Shown: positions 6,177 through 14,626, counted from the first letter of the stretch. The stretch is DNA of 33,281 bases from Actinomycetes bacterium (GCA_021779735.1 JAJYAC010000015.1:1-33281); one strand, 5' to 3'. Made by a program: numbers and translations. Notes: generated from the sequence alone by a model not told the origin.

Positions 6177-7556
6177 ATGGACTACAACTTCACGACCATC
6201 ATCGAGCCCTTCCGCATCCACTCGGTAGAGCCCCTACGCATGACGACGAGCGCCCAGCGAGCTAGCGCGATCGACGAGGCCGGCTACAACCTGTTCAACC
6301 TGCGCGCCGAGGACGTCCTGATCGACCTCTTGACCGACTCGGGAACGGGGGCGATGTCGCGCGACCAGTGGGCGGCGATTCAACACGGCGACGAGAGCTA
6401 CGCCGGCTCACCGTCGTGGTTCCGCTTTGAGGCCGCGGTCAAGGAGCTCTTCCCCTTTCGCCACGTGATCCCCACACACCAGGGCCGCGCCGCCGAGAAG
6501 ATCCTCTTCAGCGTGCTCGGTGGTGAGGGCAAGATCGTGCCCAACAACACGCACTTTGACACCACGCGCGCCAACGTCGAGGCGAGCGGGGCGGAGGCGC
6601 GCGACCTCGTCATCGAAGAGGGCCACGACGCGGCCACCCTGCACCCCTTCAAGGGCAACATGGACCTCGACGCTCTCGAGAACCTGCTGGCGACGCGGCG
6701 TGCTGACGTTCCCGTGGTCATGATGACGATCACGAACAACTCCGGCGGTGGTCAGCCGGTGTCGCTCGCGAACCTGCGCGGCGTCTCGGAGATCTGTCGG
6801 CGTTATAACGTTCCCTTCTTTCTCGACGCGTGCCGATTCGCCGAGAACGCGTGGTTCATCCACGAGAGGGAGGAGGGACAGGGCAACCGCGAGATTCCCG
6901 ATATCGTGCGCGAGATCGCGAGCCTGGCCGACGGCATGACGATGTCGGCCAAGAAGGATCCCTTCGGCAACATCGGTGGCTGGCTGGCGATGAATGACGA
7001 CGCCCTCGCCGAGGCGGCGCGCAACCTGCTCATCCTCACCGAGGGCTTTCCCACCTACGGCGGCCTCGCCGGACGCGACCTCGAAGCACTGGCCCAGGGG
7101 CTCAGCGAGGCCGTGCACCCGGACTACCTGCGCTATCGCATCCGCTCGACGGCCTACCTCGGTGACGCCCTCACTAGGGCCGGCGTGCCCGTCGTGCGCC
7201 CGATTGGCGGACACGCCGTCTACATCGACGCCAAGGCCCTCTTGCCCCACCTCGATCCGCTTACCTACCCCGGCCAGTCATTGTGCGTGGCGCTCTACCT
7301 CGCTGGCGGCATCCGCAGCGTGGAGATCGGCTCGGTCATGTTCGGCCGTCACCCCGACGGGACCGAGTCGCCGGCCGCGATGGAGCTCGTGCGCCTCGCG
7401 ATCCCGCGACGCACCTACACCCAGAGCCACATCGACTACGTCATTGAGGTCGTCTCGGCCGTGGCGAAGGACGCATCGTCCCTGCCGGGATACGCGATGA
7501 CCTACGAGCCGGCGGCACTGCGTCACTTCACCGCTCGCTTCAAGCCACTGGGGTAG
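6177..7556 (+). CDS. tnaA: Tryptophanase (tryptophan indole-lyase)
   Basis: PLP-dependent beta-eliminating lyase that splits L-tryptophan to indole, pyruvate and ammonia in the cytoplasm. 459 aa, close to E. coli TnaA (471). Family motifs are clear: LIDLLTDSGTGAMS, THQGRAAE, DACRFAENAWFI, and TMSAKKD with the PLP lysine at about Lys260. Tyrosine phenol-lyase is the near relative. Three positions that separate the two are all tryptophanase-like here: Asp128 (Thr in TPL), Ile384 in VEIGS (Arg in TPL) and His450 in LRHFTA (Phe in TPL). TACCAT (6165-6170) lies 6 nt before the ATG, so the mRNA is probably leaderless; there is no TnaC-type leader. No tryptophan permease is adjacent. Confidence 0.92.
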   Translation: MDYNFTTIIEPFRIHSVEPLRMTTSAQRASAIDEAGYNLFNLRAEDVLIDLLTDSGTGAMSRDQWAAIQHGDESYAGSPSWFRFEAAVKELFPFRHVIPTHQGRAAEKILFSVLGGEGKIVPNNTHFDTTRANVEASGAEARDLVIEEGHDAATLHPFKGNMDLDALENLLATRRADVPVVMMTITNNSGGGQPVSLANLRGVSEICRRYNVPFFLDACRFAENAWFIHEREEGQGNREIPDIVREIASLADGMTMSAKKDPFGNIGGWLAMNDDALAEAARNLLILTEGFPTYGGLAGRDLEALAQGLSEAVHPDYLRYRIRSTAYLGDALTRAGVPVVRPIGGHAVYIDAKALLPHLDPLTYPGQSLCVALYLAGGIRSVEIGSVMFGRHPDGTESPAAMELVRLAIPRRTYTQSHIDYVIEVVSAVAKDASSLPGYAMTYEPAALRHFTARFKPLG

Positions 7557-7600
7557 GTGGCGGCCCGGGCGGTCCAGGGCACCATCGCTAAGGTGAAATC

Positions 7601-8107
7601 ATGACCTCACTTCTGCGAGACGCGTTCGACCACCACTCGTGGGCGACGCTCAACATCATCGACGCCTGCGCCGCGCTGCCGCCGGCGATGCTCGACGTCG
7701 CCGTGTCCGGCACGTACGGCACCATTGAGGCCACGCTGCGCCACGCCATCGAGTCCGACTCGTACTACCTCGGCGACTTCTTCGGTGGGTGGCAGGCCCG
7801 CCAGCACCCCACCGGCACGCTGGGCGAACTGCGTGAGCTCGCCGTGGCCCAGGCCCAGGCGTGGTCGGCTCTCCTTGACGGAGATCTCGACGCCGACGAG
7901 GTGATCCACGAGGTCGACCCCGACGACGGGTACCAGCGCGACGCGACCGTGGGCCTTCGTCTGGCCCAGGCCCTGCACCACGGCAACGACCACCGCAGCC
8001 AGATCTGCACGACGTTGAGCGCGCACGGCTTCACGCCACCGCCGATCAGCGTGTGGGAGTACGGGTTTGAGAGCGGACGCGCCAGCGAGGTCCTGCCCGG
8101 CGAGTAG
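7601..8107 (+). CDS. DinB-family (DinB/YfiT-like) putative metalloenzyme
   Basis: 168 aa with the four-helix DinB/YfiT fold. It starts with the typical HHSWATLNIID helix. The likely metal-binding His triad is His48 (RHAIESD), His127 and His131 (ALHHGNDHRSQI). Some members of this superfamily act as thiol-dependent (bacillithiol or mycothiol) transferases; the specific reaction here cannot be told from sequence. TAAGGT (7589-7594) is 6 nt before the ATG, indicating its own leaderless promoter. The 3' end overlaps a degraded antisense acetyltransferase remnant. Confidence 0.85.
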   Translation: MTSLLRDAFDHHSWATLNIIDACAALPPAMLDVAVSGTYGTIEATLRHAIESDSYYLGDFFGGWQARQHPTGTLGELRELAVAQAQAWSALLDGDLDADEVIHEVDPDDGYQRDATVGLRLAQALHHGNDHRSQICTTLSAHGFTPPPISVWEYGFESGRASEVLPGE

Positions 8108-8333
8108 TTGAGCGCAGGTCCTCGAGAACGAAGTCTCCGTCTCGCCAGTAGCCCATCTGATCGGGCCAGTTCATCCGAACCCCGAGGGTGGTGCGATAGC
8201 CGCGTTCGCCGAGTGCTCGTTTGGCCCGTGGGCGCCTCGTGTTGACTCCGGCCGCCGTCGCAATCCCCGCGTCGTGGACGAGGGACTCCGCGCCGGTGAT
8301 CAGCGCGTCGGCGTCGACTGGCCGGCGAGACCG
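8046..8333 (-). pseudogene. Remnant of a GNAT-type acetyltransferase (C-terminal half)
   Basis: Immediately after the lgt stop codon, in the same frame, 96 codons stay open with strongly coding-like third positions. The translation resembles the second half of a GNAT fold: ADALITGAESLVHDAG, then GVNTRRPRAKRALGERGYR, the place where GNAT enzymes have a GV...RA...YERLGYR motif. There is no ATG, GTG or TTG before residue ~60 and no N-terminal half (acetyl-CoA loop) anywhere nearby, so it looks like a decayed gene fragment. Readthrough from lgt is possible but unsupported. The last part overlaps the end of the DinB gene. Confidence 0.5.
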
Positions 8334-9119
8334 CTACGAGGGGGACTCGATCGCTGAAGGTTCTCGCGCGCTCGGGCGACGGGAGCGGGCCAAGAGGACG
8401 ACCCCCGCGAGCGCCATGACGAGAGCCGCGCCCTGGACGCCGAGGGAACCGCTGTGTGAGTGCTGACCGAGGAGGAGCCGCTCGTCGAGAGCGCGCACGA
8501 GGCCCCAGACGGTCATGGCGACACCGGTGATGACTCCGGCGCGCCGCGCCAGTCCCCGACGCTGCGCCCACAGGAGCCCCAGCCACAGTAGAGCGTCCTC
8601 GGCGCCCTGGATCAGGGGCACTGGCACTCGCTTGCCAATTTGACCGGCGTAGCGCAGTCCGAACCACTGGTGCGTCAGGTGTCCGCCGCCCTGGTACATG
8701 AATTGGGGCCCGAGGACTCGGCCGAGCGCCCATCCGGCGACGAGTGCGGGCACAACGACGTCGGCGAAGCGCGCGAGGGACGTCGTGGGCCAGTAACGCC
8801 GAGCGAGAAACAGCCCGACGGGCAGCGCGAGGGCGATGCCGCCAAAGCTCGCGAGGCCGCCCTGCCAGATCGCGAGCCATCGAGCGGGATGGCTCTGGTA
8901 GTACGACCAGTTAGTCGCGACGTGGGCGATCCTCGCGCCGAGGAGTCCGCTCACAACGAGCCAGCCGGCGAAGCGAGCGAAGGGTTCGACGCCAAGCCCG
9001 GCGCGTGTGAAACGACGTCGCATGTACGCGTAACTGACGTAGGCCGCGATCGCGAGACCAAAGCCGTAGAGGTGAAAGGTGAGGGGGCCGAGGTGAAGTG
9101 CGGTGGGAAAGGGCGACAC
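8334..9119 (-). CDS. Prolipoprotein diacylglyceryl transferase-like membrane protein (divergent Lgt)
   Basis: 261 aa with about seven hydrophobic helices and the overall course of Lgt: N-terminal HLYGFGLAIAAY, then ARIAHVA, WQGGLASFGG, a GR-containing segment, and a terminal R-x2-DE-x-L region. Lgt adds diacylglycerol from phosphatidylglycerol to lipoprotein Cys residues. The family signature G-R-x-G-N-F-x-N-x-E is not intact (here GRVLGPQFMYQGG), and the His of the usual H-G-x-x-G site is not at the expected place, so this may be a second, altered or inactive copy. GTG start at 9119 overlaps the TAG stop of the upstream hydrolase by one base, implying translational coupling. Confidence 0.7.
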   Translation of the reverse strand: MSPFPTALHLGPLTFHLYGFGLAIAAYVSYAYMRRRFTRAGLGVEPFARFAGWLVVSGLLGARIAHVATNWSYYQSHPARWLAIWQGGLASFGGIALALPVGLFLARRYWPTTSLARFADVVVPALVAGWALGRVLGPQFMYQGGGHLTHQWFGLRYAGQIGKRVPVPLIQGAEDALLWLGLLWAQRRGLARRAGVITGVAMTVWGLVRALDERLLLGQHSHSGSLGVQGAALVMALAGVVLLARSRRPSAREPSAIESPS

Positions 9120-10219
9120 TAGGCCCGCGGGCGACCGGCGCCGGCGAAGCCGTAGCCCAGGCGCACCGGGGTGATGTGCACGGTGTAGCCGGTGCTCGGC
9201 GCCTCGATCATCTCACCGTGTCCGATGTACATCGAGACGTGCTCATCGCCGTTGTACCCGTAGAAGAGAAGGTCACCAGGTTCGAGGTTCCAGAGGGGCA
9301 CGCGTATCGTGTCGGCAAACTGAGCGCCCGAGTAGTGGGGGAAGAAGATGCCCGCTGCCTCGTAGGCCAGCATGATTAGACCCGAGCAGTCAACCCCGCG
9401 TCGTGACGCTCCACCCCACACGTAGGGCACGCCGAGGTACGACTCCGCGGCGCGAATCGCGATCGCGGCGCGCTGGTTGGGCGGCGGCGCGGGAAAGCCG
9501 GGGATCGGGCGCGCGCCACTGAGCGACGCACGCGACTTCGCCGCCGCGGCGGCCTGTTGCTGAGCGATGAAGGTGGCGATGGTGCCCTTGACCTGGTGGA
9601 GAGTGGAGTTGAGCGAGTGCTGGAGGGCCTGGGCTTCGTGGAAGGCGCGCGCGGCCGAGCGCTCGGCGGCCGCGGCCTGACGGTCCTCGTTGGCGAGGAT
9701 CCACCGCTCCTTGGTGAGCTGGATCTTGTAGTTCTTCAGGTTCGCGAGTGTCGTGGCGACGTTGCCCTCCGCGAGCTGGTTGTAGACGTTGGTCGCCCCG
9801 ATGTCGGCGCCGTGGTTGCTGAAGAGGGGATTGTTGCTCGCCGCCACGCCGTTGGTGACGTAGGCGAAGATGGCGTCCTGGCGAAGTTGGGCGTTGCCCT
9901 TGACCACGTTGCTCTCAATGCTGGCCACGACGTTCTTGGTGTTCTTGATCTGATTGTTGAAGTGCTCGAGCTTGACGTGGGCCTCGTCGTACTTCTGGCC
10001 CAAGACGCCGACGCGACTGTTGATGCTTTGAATTTGACGGTAGAGGATCGCCGCTTTGGCGCGTTCGTTGGAGATCGTCGACGCGCCCGCGCTCGCAAGA
10101 CCAGGCAGCGAGCTCGTCGAGACGACGAGGGCCACGAGCACGCTCATCCACCAGAACGCGCGGCGTTCTCCCGGCGGCCGTAGCGTCGTTGGGCGCGCGA
10201 AGCGCTCGACGTCAGTCAC
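9119..10219 (-). CDS. Secreted NlpC/P60 peptidoglycan endopeptidase with coiled-coil domain
   Basis: Cell-wall hydrolase of the RipA/RipC type that cuts stem peptides. 366 aa from the GTG at 10219, chosen because TAACGT (10227-10232) is exactly 7 nt upstream; a GTG three codons earlier is the alternative. Order: signal/anchor helix (FWWMSVLVALVVSTSSLPGLASAGA, about 22-46), a long Ala/Gln-rich coiled coil (about 50-230), a short Pro linker, then the NlpC/P60 domain (about 250-366) with the Cys in GVDCSGL and the His in EHVSMYIGHG. The coiled coil probably autoinhibits or targets the enzyme (known for the family). The Lgt-like gene follows and overlaps. Confidence 0.9.
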   Translation of the reverse strand: MTDVERFARPTTLRPPGERRAFWWMSVLVALVVSTSSLPGLASAGASTISNERAKAAILYRQIQSINSRVGVLGQKYDEAHVKLEHFNNQIKNTKNVVASIESNVVKGNAQLRQDAIFAYVTNGVAASNNPLFSNHGADIGATNVYNQLAEGNVATTLANLKNYKIQLTKERWILANEDRQAAAAERSAARAFHEAQALQHSLNSTLHQVKGTIATFIAQQQAAAAAKSRASLSGARPIPGFPAPPPNQRAAIAIRAAESYLGVPYVWGGASRRGVDCSGLIMLAYEAAGIFFPHYSGAQFADTIRVPLWNLEPGDLLFYGYNGDEHVSMYIGHGEMIEAPSTGYTVHITPVRLGYGFAGAGRPRA

Positions 10220-10369
10220 GGATTCCACGTTACCGGCTGAGGACGGGCGCGGTCGCGGCCGATCTCGTAAGAACTTCTGTACTTCCTGGTCACATCGGGC
10301 TTAATCTCGAGGAATCGCGACGTGACTCACTCATCTGGCGCGCGTGGCCGGTCCGAATAGGCTCACGGC

Positions 10370-11308
10370 ATGTCTCAACGCTCACGCAACTTGCCCCGAC
10401 GCTCGTGCCTCTCTACGCCCGGCTCCTCCGACCGATTCCTCGCCAAGGCCCCGAGCGCCGTCGCCGACATGACCTTCCTCGACCTCGAGGACTCGGTCGC
10501 GGCGAATGAGAAGGTGGCCGCGCGCGCCAAGGTCGTGCACGCGATTCGCACCCAAGACTGGGGCGAGAGGGTGCTGTGCGTGCGGGTGAACGCCTGGGAC
10601 ACGGCCTGGACCTACGGCGACGTCATCGACGTCGTCGGTCAAGCGGGCGAGCGCCTGGACGAGATCATGTTGCCCAAGGTCCAGAGCGCGGCCGAGGTCG
10701 TGGCGATGGATCTCTTGCTCAGTCAGGTCGAGAAGAACGCGGGTCTGCCCGTTGGGCACATCGGCATTGAGGCTCAGATCGAGACGGCGCGTGGCCTGAT
10801 CAACGTCGACGAGATCTGTGCGGCCTCGCCGCGCCTCGAGACCATTATCTTCGGACCCGCCGACTTCGCGGCGTCGATTGAGATGCCGGTGCTGACCGGC
10901 GGGGTGGCGATTCCCGAGTACCCCGGAGATCACTTCAACTACGTCTTCTCGCGCATTCTCATGGCGGGTCGGGCCAACGGCCTGCAGGTGATCGACGGGC
11001 CGTTTCTCAAGGTGCGCGAGCTCGACGCGCTGCGCGATTTCGCCCAGCGCACCCACATTCTGGGCTACGACGGCAAGTGGGCCCTCACGCCGGACCAGGC
11101 GCTCGTGCTCAACGAGGTCTACTCGCCCACCCAAGAGCAGTTCGACCGCGCCTGGGACATTCTCGAGGCGTACCGAGTCGCCACCGAGGAGAACCACACG
11201 GGGGCGGTGATGTTCGGCGACGAAATGATCGACGAGGCCAGTCGCAAGATGGCCATCAAGTTTCTCTCTCGCGGTGAGCGGGCCGGCCTCGCCCGCTCGG
11301 CGGGTTGA
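10370..11308 (+). CDS. mcl: CoA-ester lyase, probable malyl-CoA / beta-methylmalyl-CoA lyase
   Basis: HpcH/HpaI (CitE-like) TIM-barrel enzyme, 312 aa. Visible features: DLEDSV (about 39-43), VRVNAWDT (71-78), LPKV (101-104), the Mg-binding Glu138 in IETA and Asp165 in FGPADFA, then QVIDGPFLK. The C-terminal block GDEMIDEASRKMA is shared by actinobacterial Mcl proteins as I recall them. In the ethylmalonyl-CoA pathway Mcl cleaves beta-methylmalyl-CoA to glyoxylate plus propionyl-CoA and makes or cleaves malyl-CoA. The nearby mcd-like and mch-like genes support that role. TAGGCT (10358-10363) is 6 nt before the ATG (leaderless). A CitE-like lyase of other specificity is the alternative. Confidence 0.82.
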   Translation: MSQRSRNLPRRSCLSTPGSSDRFLAKAPSAVADMTFLDLEDSVAANEKVAARAKVVHAIRTQDWGERVLCVRVNAWDTAWTYGDVIDVVGQAGERLDEIMLPKVQSAAEVVAMDLLLSQVEKNAGLPVGHIGIEAQIETARGLINVDEICAASPRLETIIFGPADFAASIEMPVLTGGVAIPEYPGDHFNYVFSRILMAGRANGLQVIDGPFLKVRELDALRDFAQRTHILGYDGKWALTPDQALVLNEVYSPTQEQFDRAWDILEAYRVATEENHTGAVMFGDEMIDEASRKMAIKFLSRGERAGLARSAG

Positions 11309-11318
11309 GGGTCGTTAT

Positions 11319-11333
11319 TAGGAACTCTTCCTA
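11319..11333. promoter_or_regulatory. Perfect palindrome in the nickel-transporter promoter
   Basis: TAGGAA-CTC-TTCCTA is a perfect 6-3-6 inverted repeat ending 2 nt before the -10-like TAAGGT (11335-11340), which itself is 7 nt before the transporter ATG at 11348. The position, between -35 and -10, suits a repressor site, for example for a metal sensor. It is also 11 nt after the lyase stop but lacks a T-run, so a terminator is less likely. Confidence 0.45.
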
Positions 11334-11347
11334 CTAAGGTGGCCGCT

Positions 11348-12544
11348 ATGGCCACCCTGACCGAGTCGAGCCAGTCGCGCCGAGAGGTCCGCTCGGCCTT
11401 CAGCGGTCTCGAGCGCCGACGCCTCTACGCGATGTTCGCCTTCATCGCCCTTCTGCACGTCGTGGGCTGGGGTCTCTTGATTCTGGCCTCCACGCGCCAC
11501 TTTGGCCTCTCGGGAACGAAGATGCTCGGCGTGGGCACCGGCGTGCTCGCCTACACGCTGGGCATGCGCCACGCCTTTGACGCCGATCACATCGCGGCGA
11601 TCGATAACACCACGCGCAAGTTCATGTCCGAGGACAAGCGCCCCCTCTCGGTGGGCTTCTTCTTCTCGCTCGGTCACTCGTCGGTTGTCTTCGTCCTCAC
11701 GATTCTCCTGGGCTTGGGCGCGAAGGCCCTGGGCGCCCAGGTGCGCAACGCCCACTCGCCCCTGCATCACTACGGAACCCTGATCGGCACAGTTGTCTCA
11801 GGAGGATTCCTCTACCTCATTGCGATCTTGAACCTCATCATTCTCGTGGGCATCGTGCGACTCTTCGTGGAGATGCGCCAGGGCCGCTTCGACGACTCCC
11901 AACTCGAGAAGCATCTGAACGCTCGAGGCTTCATGATGCGCTTCTTTGGTCCCCTCGCTCGCAGTATCGACGCACCCTGGAAGATGTACCCGCTGGGCGT
12001 TCTCTTCGGCCTGGGCTTTGACACCGCCACCGAGGTCGCCTTCTTGGTGCTCGCCGGCACCTCGGTCGCGGCAGGGCTACCGCTGTGGGCGATCCTGTCG
12101 CTACCAATTCTCTTCGCGGCGGGCATGAGCCTGCTCGACACCATCGACGGCTCGTTCATGAACTTCGCCTACGGCTGGGCGTTCTCCAAGCCCGTGCGCA
12201 AGGTGTACTACAACATCACGATCACCGGGTTGAGTGTCTTCGTGGCCCTATTCATTGGCACGCTCGAGCTCGCCCAAGTGCTCGCCTCACAGTTGCACCT
12301 GCGCGGGGGACTGTGGCACTACGCGGCGAACTTCAATATCAATCGGGCGGGATTTATCATCGTGGGGATTTTCGTCGTCGTGTGGCTCGGCGCCCTCGGA
12401 CTGTGGCGCTTTGGCCGCGTCGAGCAGCGTTGGGAGGGCGCGGCCCTTCGCGCTCAGGTCGCCCGCGGCGAGACGCCCGATCGCCACGCGGCCGGCACGA
12501 CGCTCGGAGGGGTGCACCCGGCCTTCACGATTGACGGGGACTAA
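11348..12544 (+). CDS. Nickel/cobalt permease, NicoT (HoxN/NixA) family
   Basis: 398-aa integral membrane protein with about eight helices that imports Ni(II) and/or Co(II). The diagnostic H-x4-D-H signature is present in helix 2 as HAFDADH (His75, Asp80, His81), continuing HIAAIDNTTR. Further family motifs: GFFFSLGHSSVVF, and LGFDTATEVAFLV with LFAAGMSLLDTIDG. Start is ATG 11348, 7 nt after TAAGGT; a GTG at 11339 is less likely. Specificity for Ni or Co is not readable; a B12-dependent mutase of the ethylmalonyl-CoA pathway would need cobalt (inference). The stop TAA shares the CTAA tetranucleotide with the stop of the convergent dehydrogenase gene. Confidence 0.92.
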   Translation: MATLTESSQSRREVRSAFSGLERRRLYAMFAFIALLHVVGWGLLILASTRHFGLSGTKMLGVGTGVLAYTLGMRHAFDADHIAAIDNTTRKFMSEDKRPLSVGFFFSLGHSSVVFVLTILLGLGAKALGAQVRNAHSPLHHYGTLIGTVVSGGFLYLIAILNLIILVGIVRLFVEMRQGRFDDSQLEKHLNARGFMMRFFGPLARSIDAPWKMYPLGVLFGLGFDTATEVAFLVLAGTSVAAGLPLWAILSLPILFAAGMSLLDTIDGSFMNFAYGWAFSKPVRKVYYNITITGLSVFVALFIGTLELAQVLASQLHLRGGLWHYAANFNINRAGFIIVGIFVVVWLGALGLWRFGRVEQRWEGAALRAQVARGETPDRHAAGTTLGGVHPAFTIDGD

Positions 12545-14103
12545 TCTCCCGCGAGCCGGCGCGCAATGACCTTGAGACAGAGTGTCTCATCGGCGCCCTC
12601 GAAGATTGACAACACGCGCGCGTCAACGAAGTAGCGGCTCACGGGGTACTCCTCGGCGTAGCCCATGCCACCGTGAATCTGCATGGCCTCTCGCGTAACC
12701 CACTCCGCGGCGCGACACACGTAAGCCTTGGCCATCGACGCGCGTAGGGCCGCGTCGGGATCTGCGCTACCCATCGCCCGCGCCACCGAGAGCGCGCTCT
12801 GGCGCGAGCACTGGATGATCGCGGCCATCGTGCCCAGCTTGACGCGTGTGAGTTCGTAGTCAATCACGCTCTCGCCGAAGACCACTCGCTCACGCGCGTA
12901 CGACAGTGCCGCGTCGTAAGCGGCCTGCATCACCCCAACGGCCCGCGCGGCCGTCTGGAGGCGACCGTTCTCGAAGCCCGCCATCTGGAAGTAGAAGCCT
13001 CGTCCGAGGCCGCCGTCGCCGCCCAGGAGGTTCGCCTCGGGAACGAACCAGTTCTCAAATGCCAGTTCGTACGAGTGCATGCCGCGATATCCCAGGGTGT
13101 CGATGGGTCGGCCCTCTAAGCGCCCGCCGCTCTCTTGGTGAAAGAGGAAGCCGCTCGCCTCGCCGCGGGGCTTTTCGACGAGAAAGAGTGAGAGCCCCCG
13201 GTGGGCGAGGGATCGGTCGGGATCGGTGCGCGCGAGCAAGACGAGCACGTCGGCGCGCGCGGCGAAGGTGCACCAGGTCTTGGTCCCGTTGATCAGCCAC
13301 CCCCCGGTCGTACGCGTGGCCGTGGTCGACAGCCCGGCCACGTCGCTGCCGTAGTCGGGTTCGGTGACGGCGATCGCGGCGAGGATTTCCGCGCGGGCCA
13401 GGGGGCCAAGCCAACGCTCCTTCTGGGCGGGAGTGCCACCCTGGACGAGCGCACGCGCCATGATCTCGGGCCGGGTGATGAGTGAGCCGCCGATGCCCAG
13501 GCTCGCCCAGGAGAGCTCTTCGGTGGCGACCACCATGCCCAGGTACTCGGCCTCGCCGCCGGGGGAGTACCCGCCGAACTCCTCGGGCACCGAGAGTCCG
13601 AATCCGCCGAGTTCGGCCAGCCCCTCGATGATTGACTCGGGAATATCGCCGTTGGTGCGGTGCACGTGCTCGGCGTGGGGCCTCACCTGCTCGAGGGCGA
13701 AGCGGTGAAACGTGCTGGCCACCATCTCGTACTCGTCGTCGAGGTGGCGCGCGCCGGGCGATTCGGCGAGCGCGGCGAGGTACTCGGGCGAGCGCTTCGC
13801 GGCGACGAACTCGCGATACGGGGCGAACCAGTCGCCGGTGAGCCCCCAGAGCTCCTCGCGTCCAATGACGCGCGAGGCGAGGTCGCTCAACGCGAGCGCC
13901 ACGAACGCGTCAACGAGGCGTGCCTCGAGGTCGCCGCGAGCTCGGTAGTCCAGGCAGGCCCGCGCGGTCGCGAGGGCGCTCGTGGCGTGGGCGAGGTCGT
14001 AGGCGACGCTCTGGTGGGCCTCGACGCCTCCGCGCGCGCGCAACGCCTCGGCCGCGGCTCCGACGAGACGATGCGCGTCTTCGAGGATCTGCTCAGTGGA
14101 CAT
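12541..14103 (-). CDS. mcd: Acyl-CoA dehydrogenase with long N-terminal extension, probable (2S)-methylsuccinyl-CoA dehydrogenase
   Basis: FAD enzyme, 520 aa from the ATG at 14103; TAGGTT (14111-14116 on the complementary strand) lies 7 nt before it, and open frame further upstream is not needed. Residues 1-130 are an extra helical domain; about 131-520 form the normal ACAD fold with AVTEPDYGSDVAGL, WLINGTKTWCT, GFENGRLQTAARA, MQIHGGMGYAEEYPVSRYF and the C-terminal base Glu502 in FEGADE. Length and N-terminal extension match methylsuccinyl-CoA dehydrogenase (about 550 aa) of the ethylmalonyl-CoA pathway, which makes mesaconyl-CoA. The flanking lyase and MaoC hydratase act next in that pathway. 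Another large ACAD (for example AidB-like) is the alternative. Confidence 0.75.
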   Translation of the reverse strand: MSTEQILEDAHRLVGAAAEALRARGGVEAHQSVAYDLAHATSALATARACLDYRARGDLEARLVDAFVALALSDLASRVIGREELWGLTGDWFAPYREFVAAKRSPEYLAALAESPGARHLDDEYEMVASTFHRFALEQVRPHAEHVHRTNGDIPESIIEGLAELGGFGLSVPEEFGGYSPGGEAEYLGMVVATEELSWASLGIGGSLITRPEIMARALVQGGTPAQKERWLGPLARAEILAAIAVTEPDYGSDVAGLSTTATRTTGGWLINGTKTWCTFAARADVLVLLARTDPDRSLAHRGLSLFLVEKPRGEASGFLFHQESGGRLEGRPIDTLGYRGMHSYELAFENWFVPEANLLGGDGGLGRGFYFQMAGFENGRLQTAARAVGVMQAAYDAALSYARERVVFGESVIDYELTRVKLGTMAAIIQCSRQSALSVARAMGSADPDAALRASMAKAYVCRAAEWVTREAMQIHGGMGYAEEYPVSRYFVDARVLSIFEGADETLCLKVIARRLAGD

Positions 14104-14155
14104 AGGTGAGAACCTACCGTTTCGCCGCGGCGCGACGACGACGTAGTCTGAGGTG
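14104..14155. promoter_or_regulatory. Divergent leaderless promoters
   Basis: The 52-bp gap between the leftward mcd-like gene and the rightward small gene contains two -10-like hexamers in opposite directions: TAGGTT on the minus strand (14111-14116, 7 nt before the mcd ATG) and TAGTCT on the plus strand (14144-14149, 6 nt before GTG 14156). Their -35 regions must overlap, so the two genes may be co-controlled. Confidence 0.5.
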
Positions 14156-14593
14156 GTGAACGTGACGATGCTTCTGGCGGACGCGGCCCAGGTGGCCGAC
14201 GGCAAGCTCTACATCCTGGGCGGTGGGTGGTCCATTACCGGACCCGAGCCCGTGCCTTCGGCGGTGGCGATCAAGGTGGGGGTGGATCGCCACGAATTCG
14301 ACGCGACCCACCACTGGGAACTCTTCCTCGACGACGCCGACGGCCAGCTAGTGCGCTTCGAGACCCCGGACGGACTTCAGACGATTGAGGTGCGTGGCGA
14401 CTTCTCGGCGAGCGAGCCCATCGGGGTTCCCGTCGGTACGCCGGTCGACGTGCCGATCGCCGTTAACTTCGGGCCGATTCCCCTCGCGCCGGGTGCTCGC
14501 TACACGTGGCGACTCGTGATCGACGGCGAGAGCCTGCCGGGAGCGGACGCGTCGTTCACCACGCGCCCGCTGCCCATGCTCGAGGCCGAGTAG
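14156..14593 (+). CDS. Small uncharacterised protein (DUF6941-like)
   Basis: 145 aa. N-terminal MNVTMLLADAAQVADGKLYILGGGW resembles a small beta-rich actinobacterial family (DUF6941, as I recall it; not certain). The rest is alternating hydrophobic strands with a single ARYTWRLVIDG strand near the end, suggesting an Ig-like or jelly-roll sandwich. No signal peptide or catalytic motif is seen. GTG 14156 is preferred because TAGTCT lies 6 nt upstream; an adjacent GTG at 14153 is possible. It is codirectional with the MaoC gene 33 bp downstream. Confidence 0.6.
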   Translation: MNVTMLLADAAQVADGKLYILGGGWSITGPEPVPSAVAIKVGVDRHEFDATHHWELFLDDADGQLVRFETPDGLQTIEVRGDFSASEPIGVPVGTPVDVPIAVNFGPIPLAPGARYTWRLVIDGESLPGADASFTTRPLPMLEAE

Positions 14594-14626
14594 GCGTCGC
14601 ACGCCAACGCGGGCCACACTAGAGAG

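Noticed and set aside
6177-7556. Tyrosine phenol-lyase annotation
   Set aside because: The Arg, Thr and Phe that mark TPL are Ile384, Asp128 and His450 here, as in tryptophanase.
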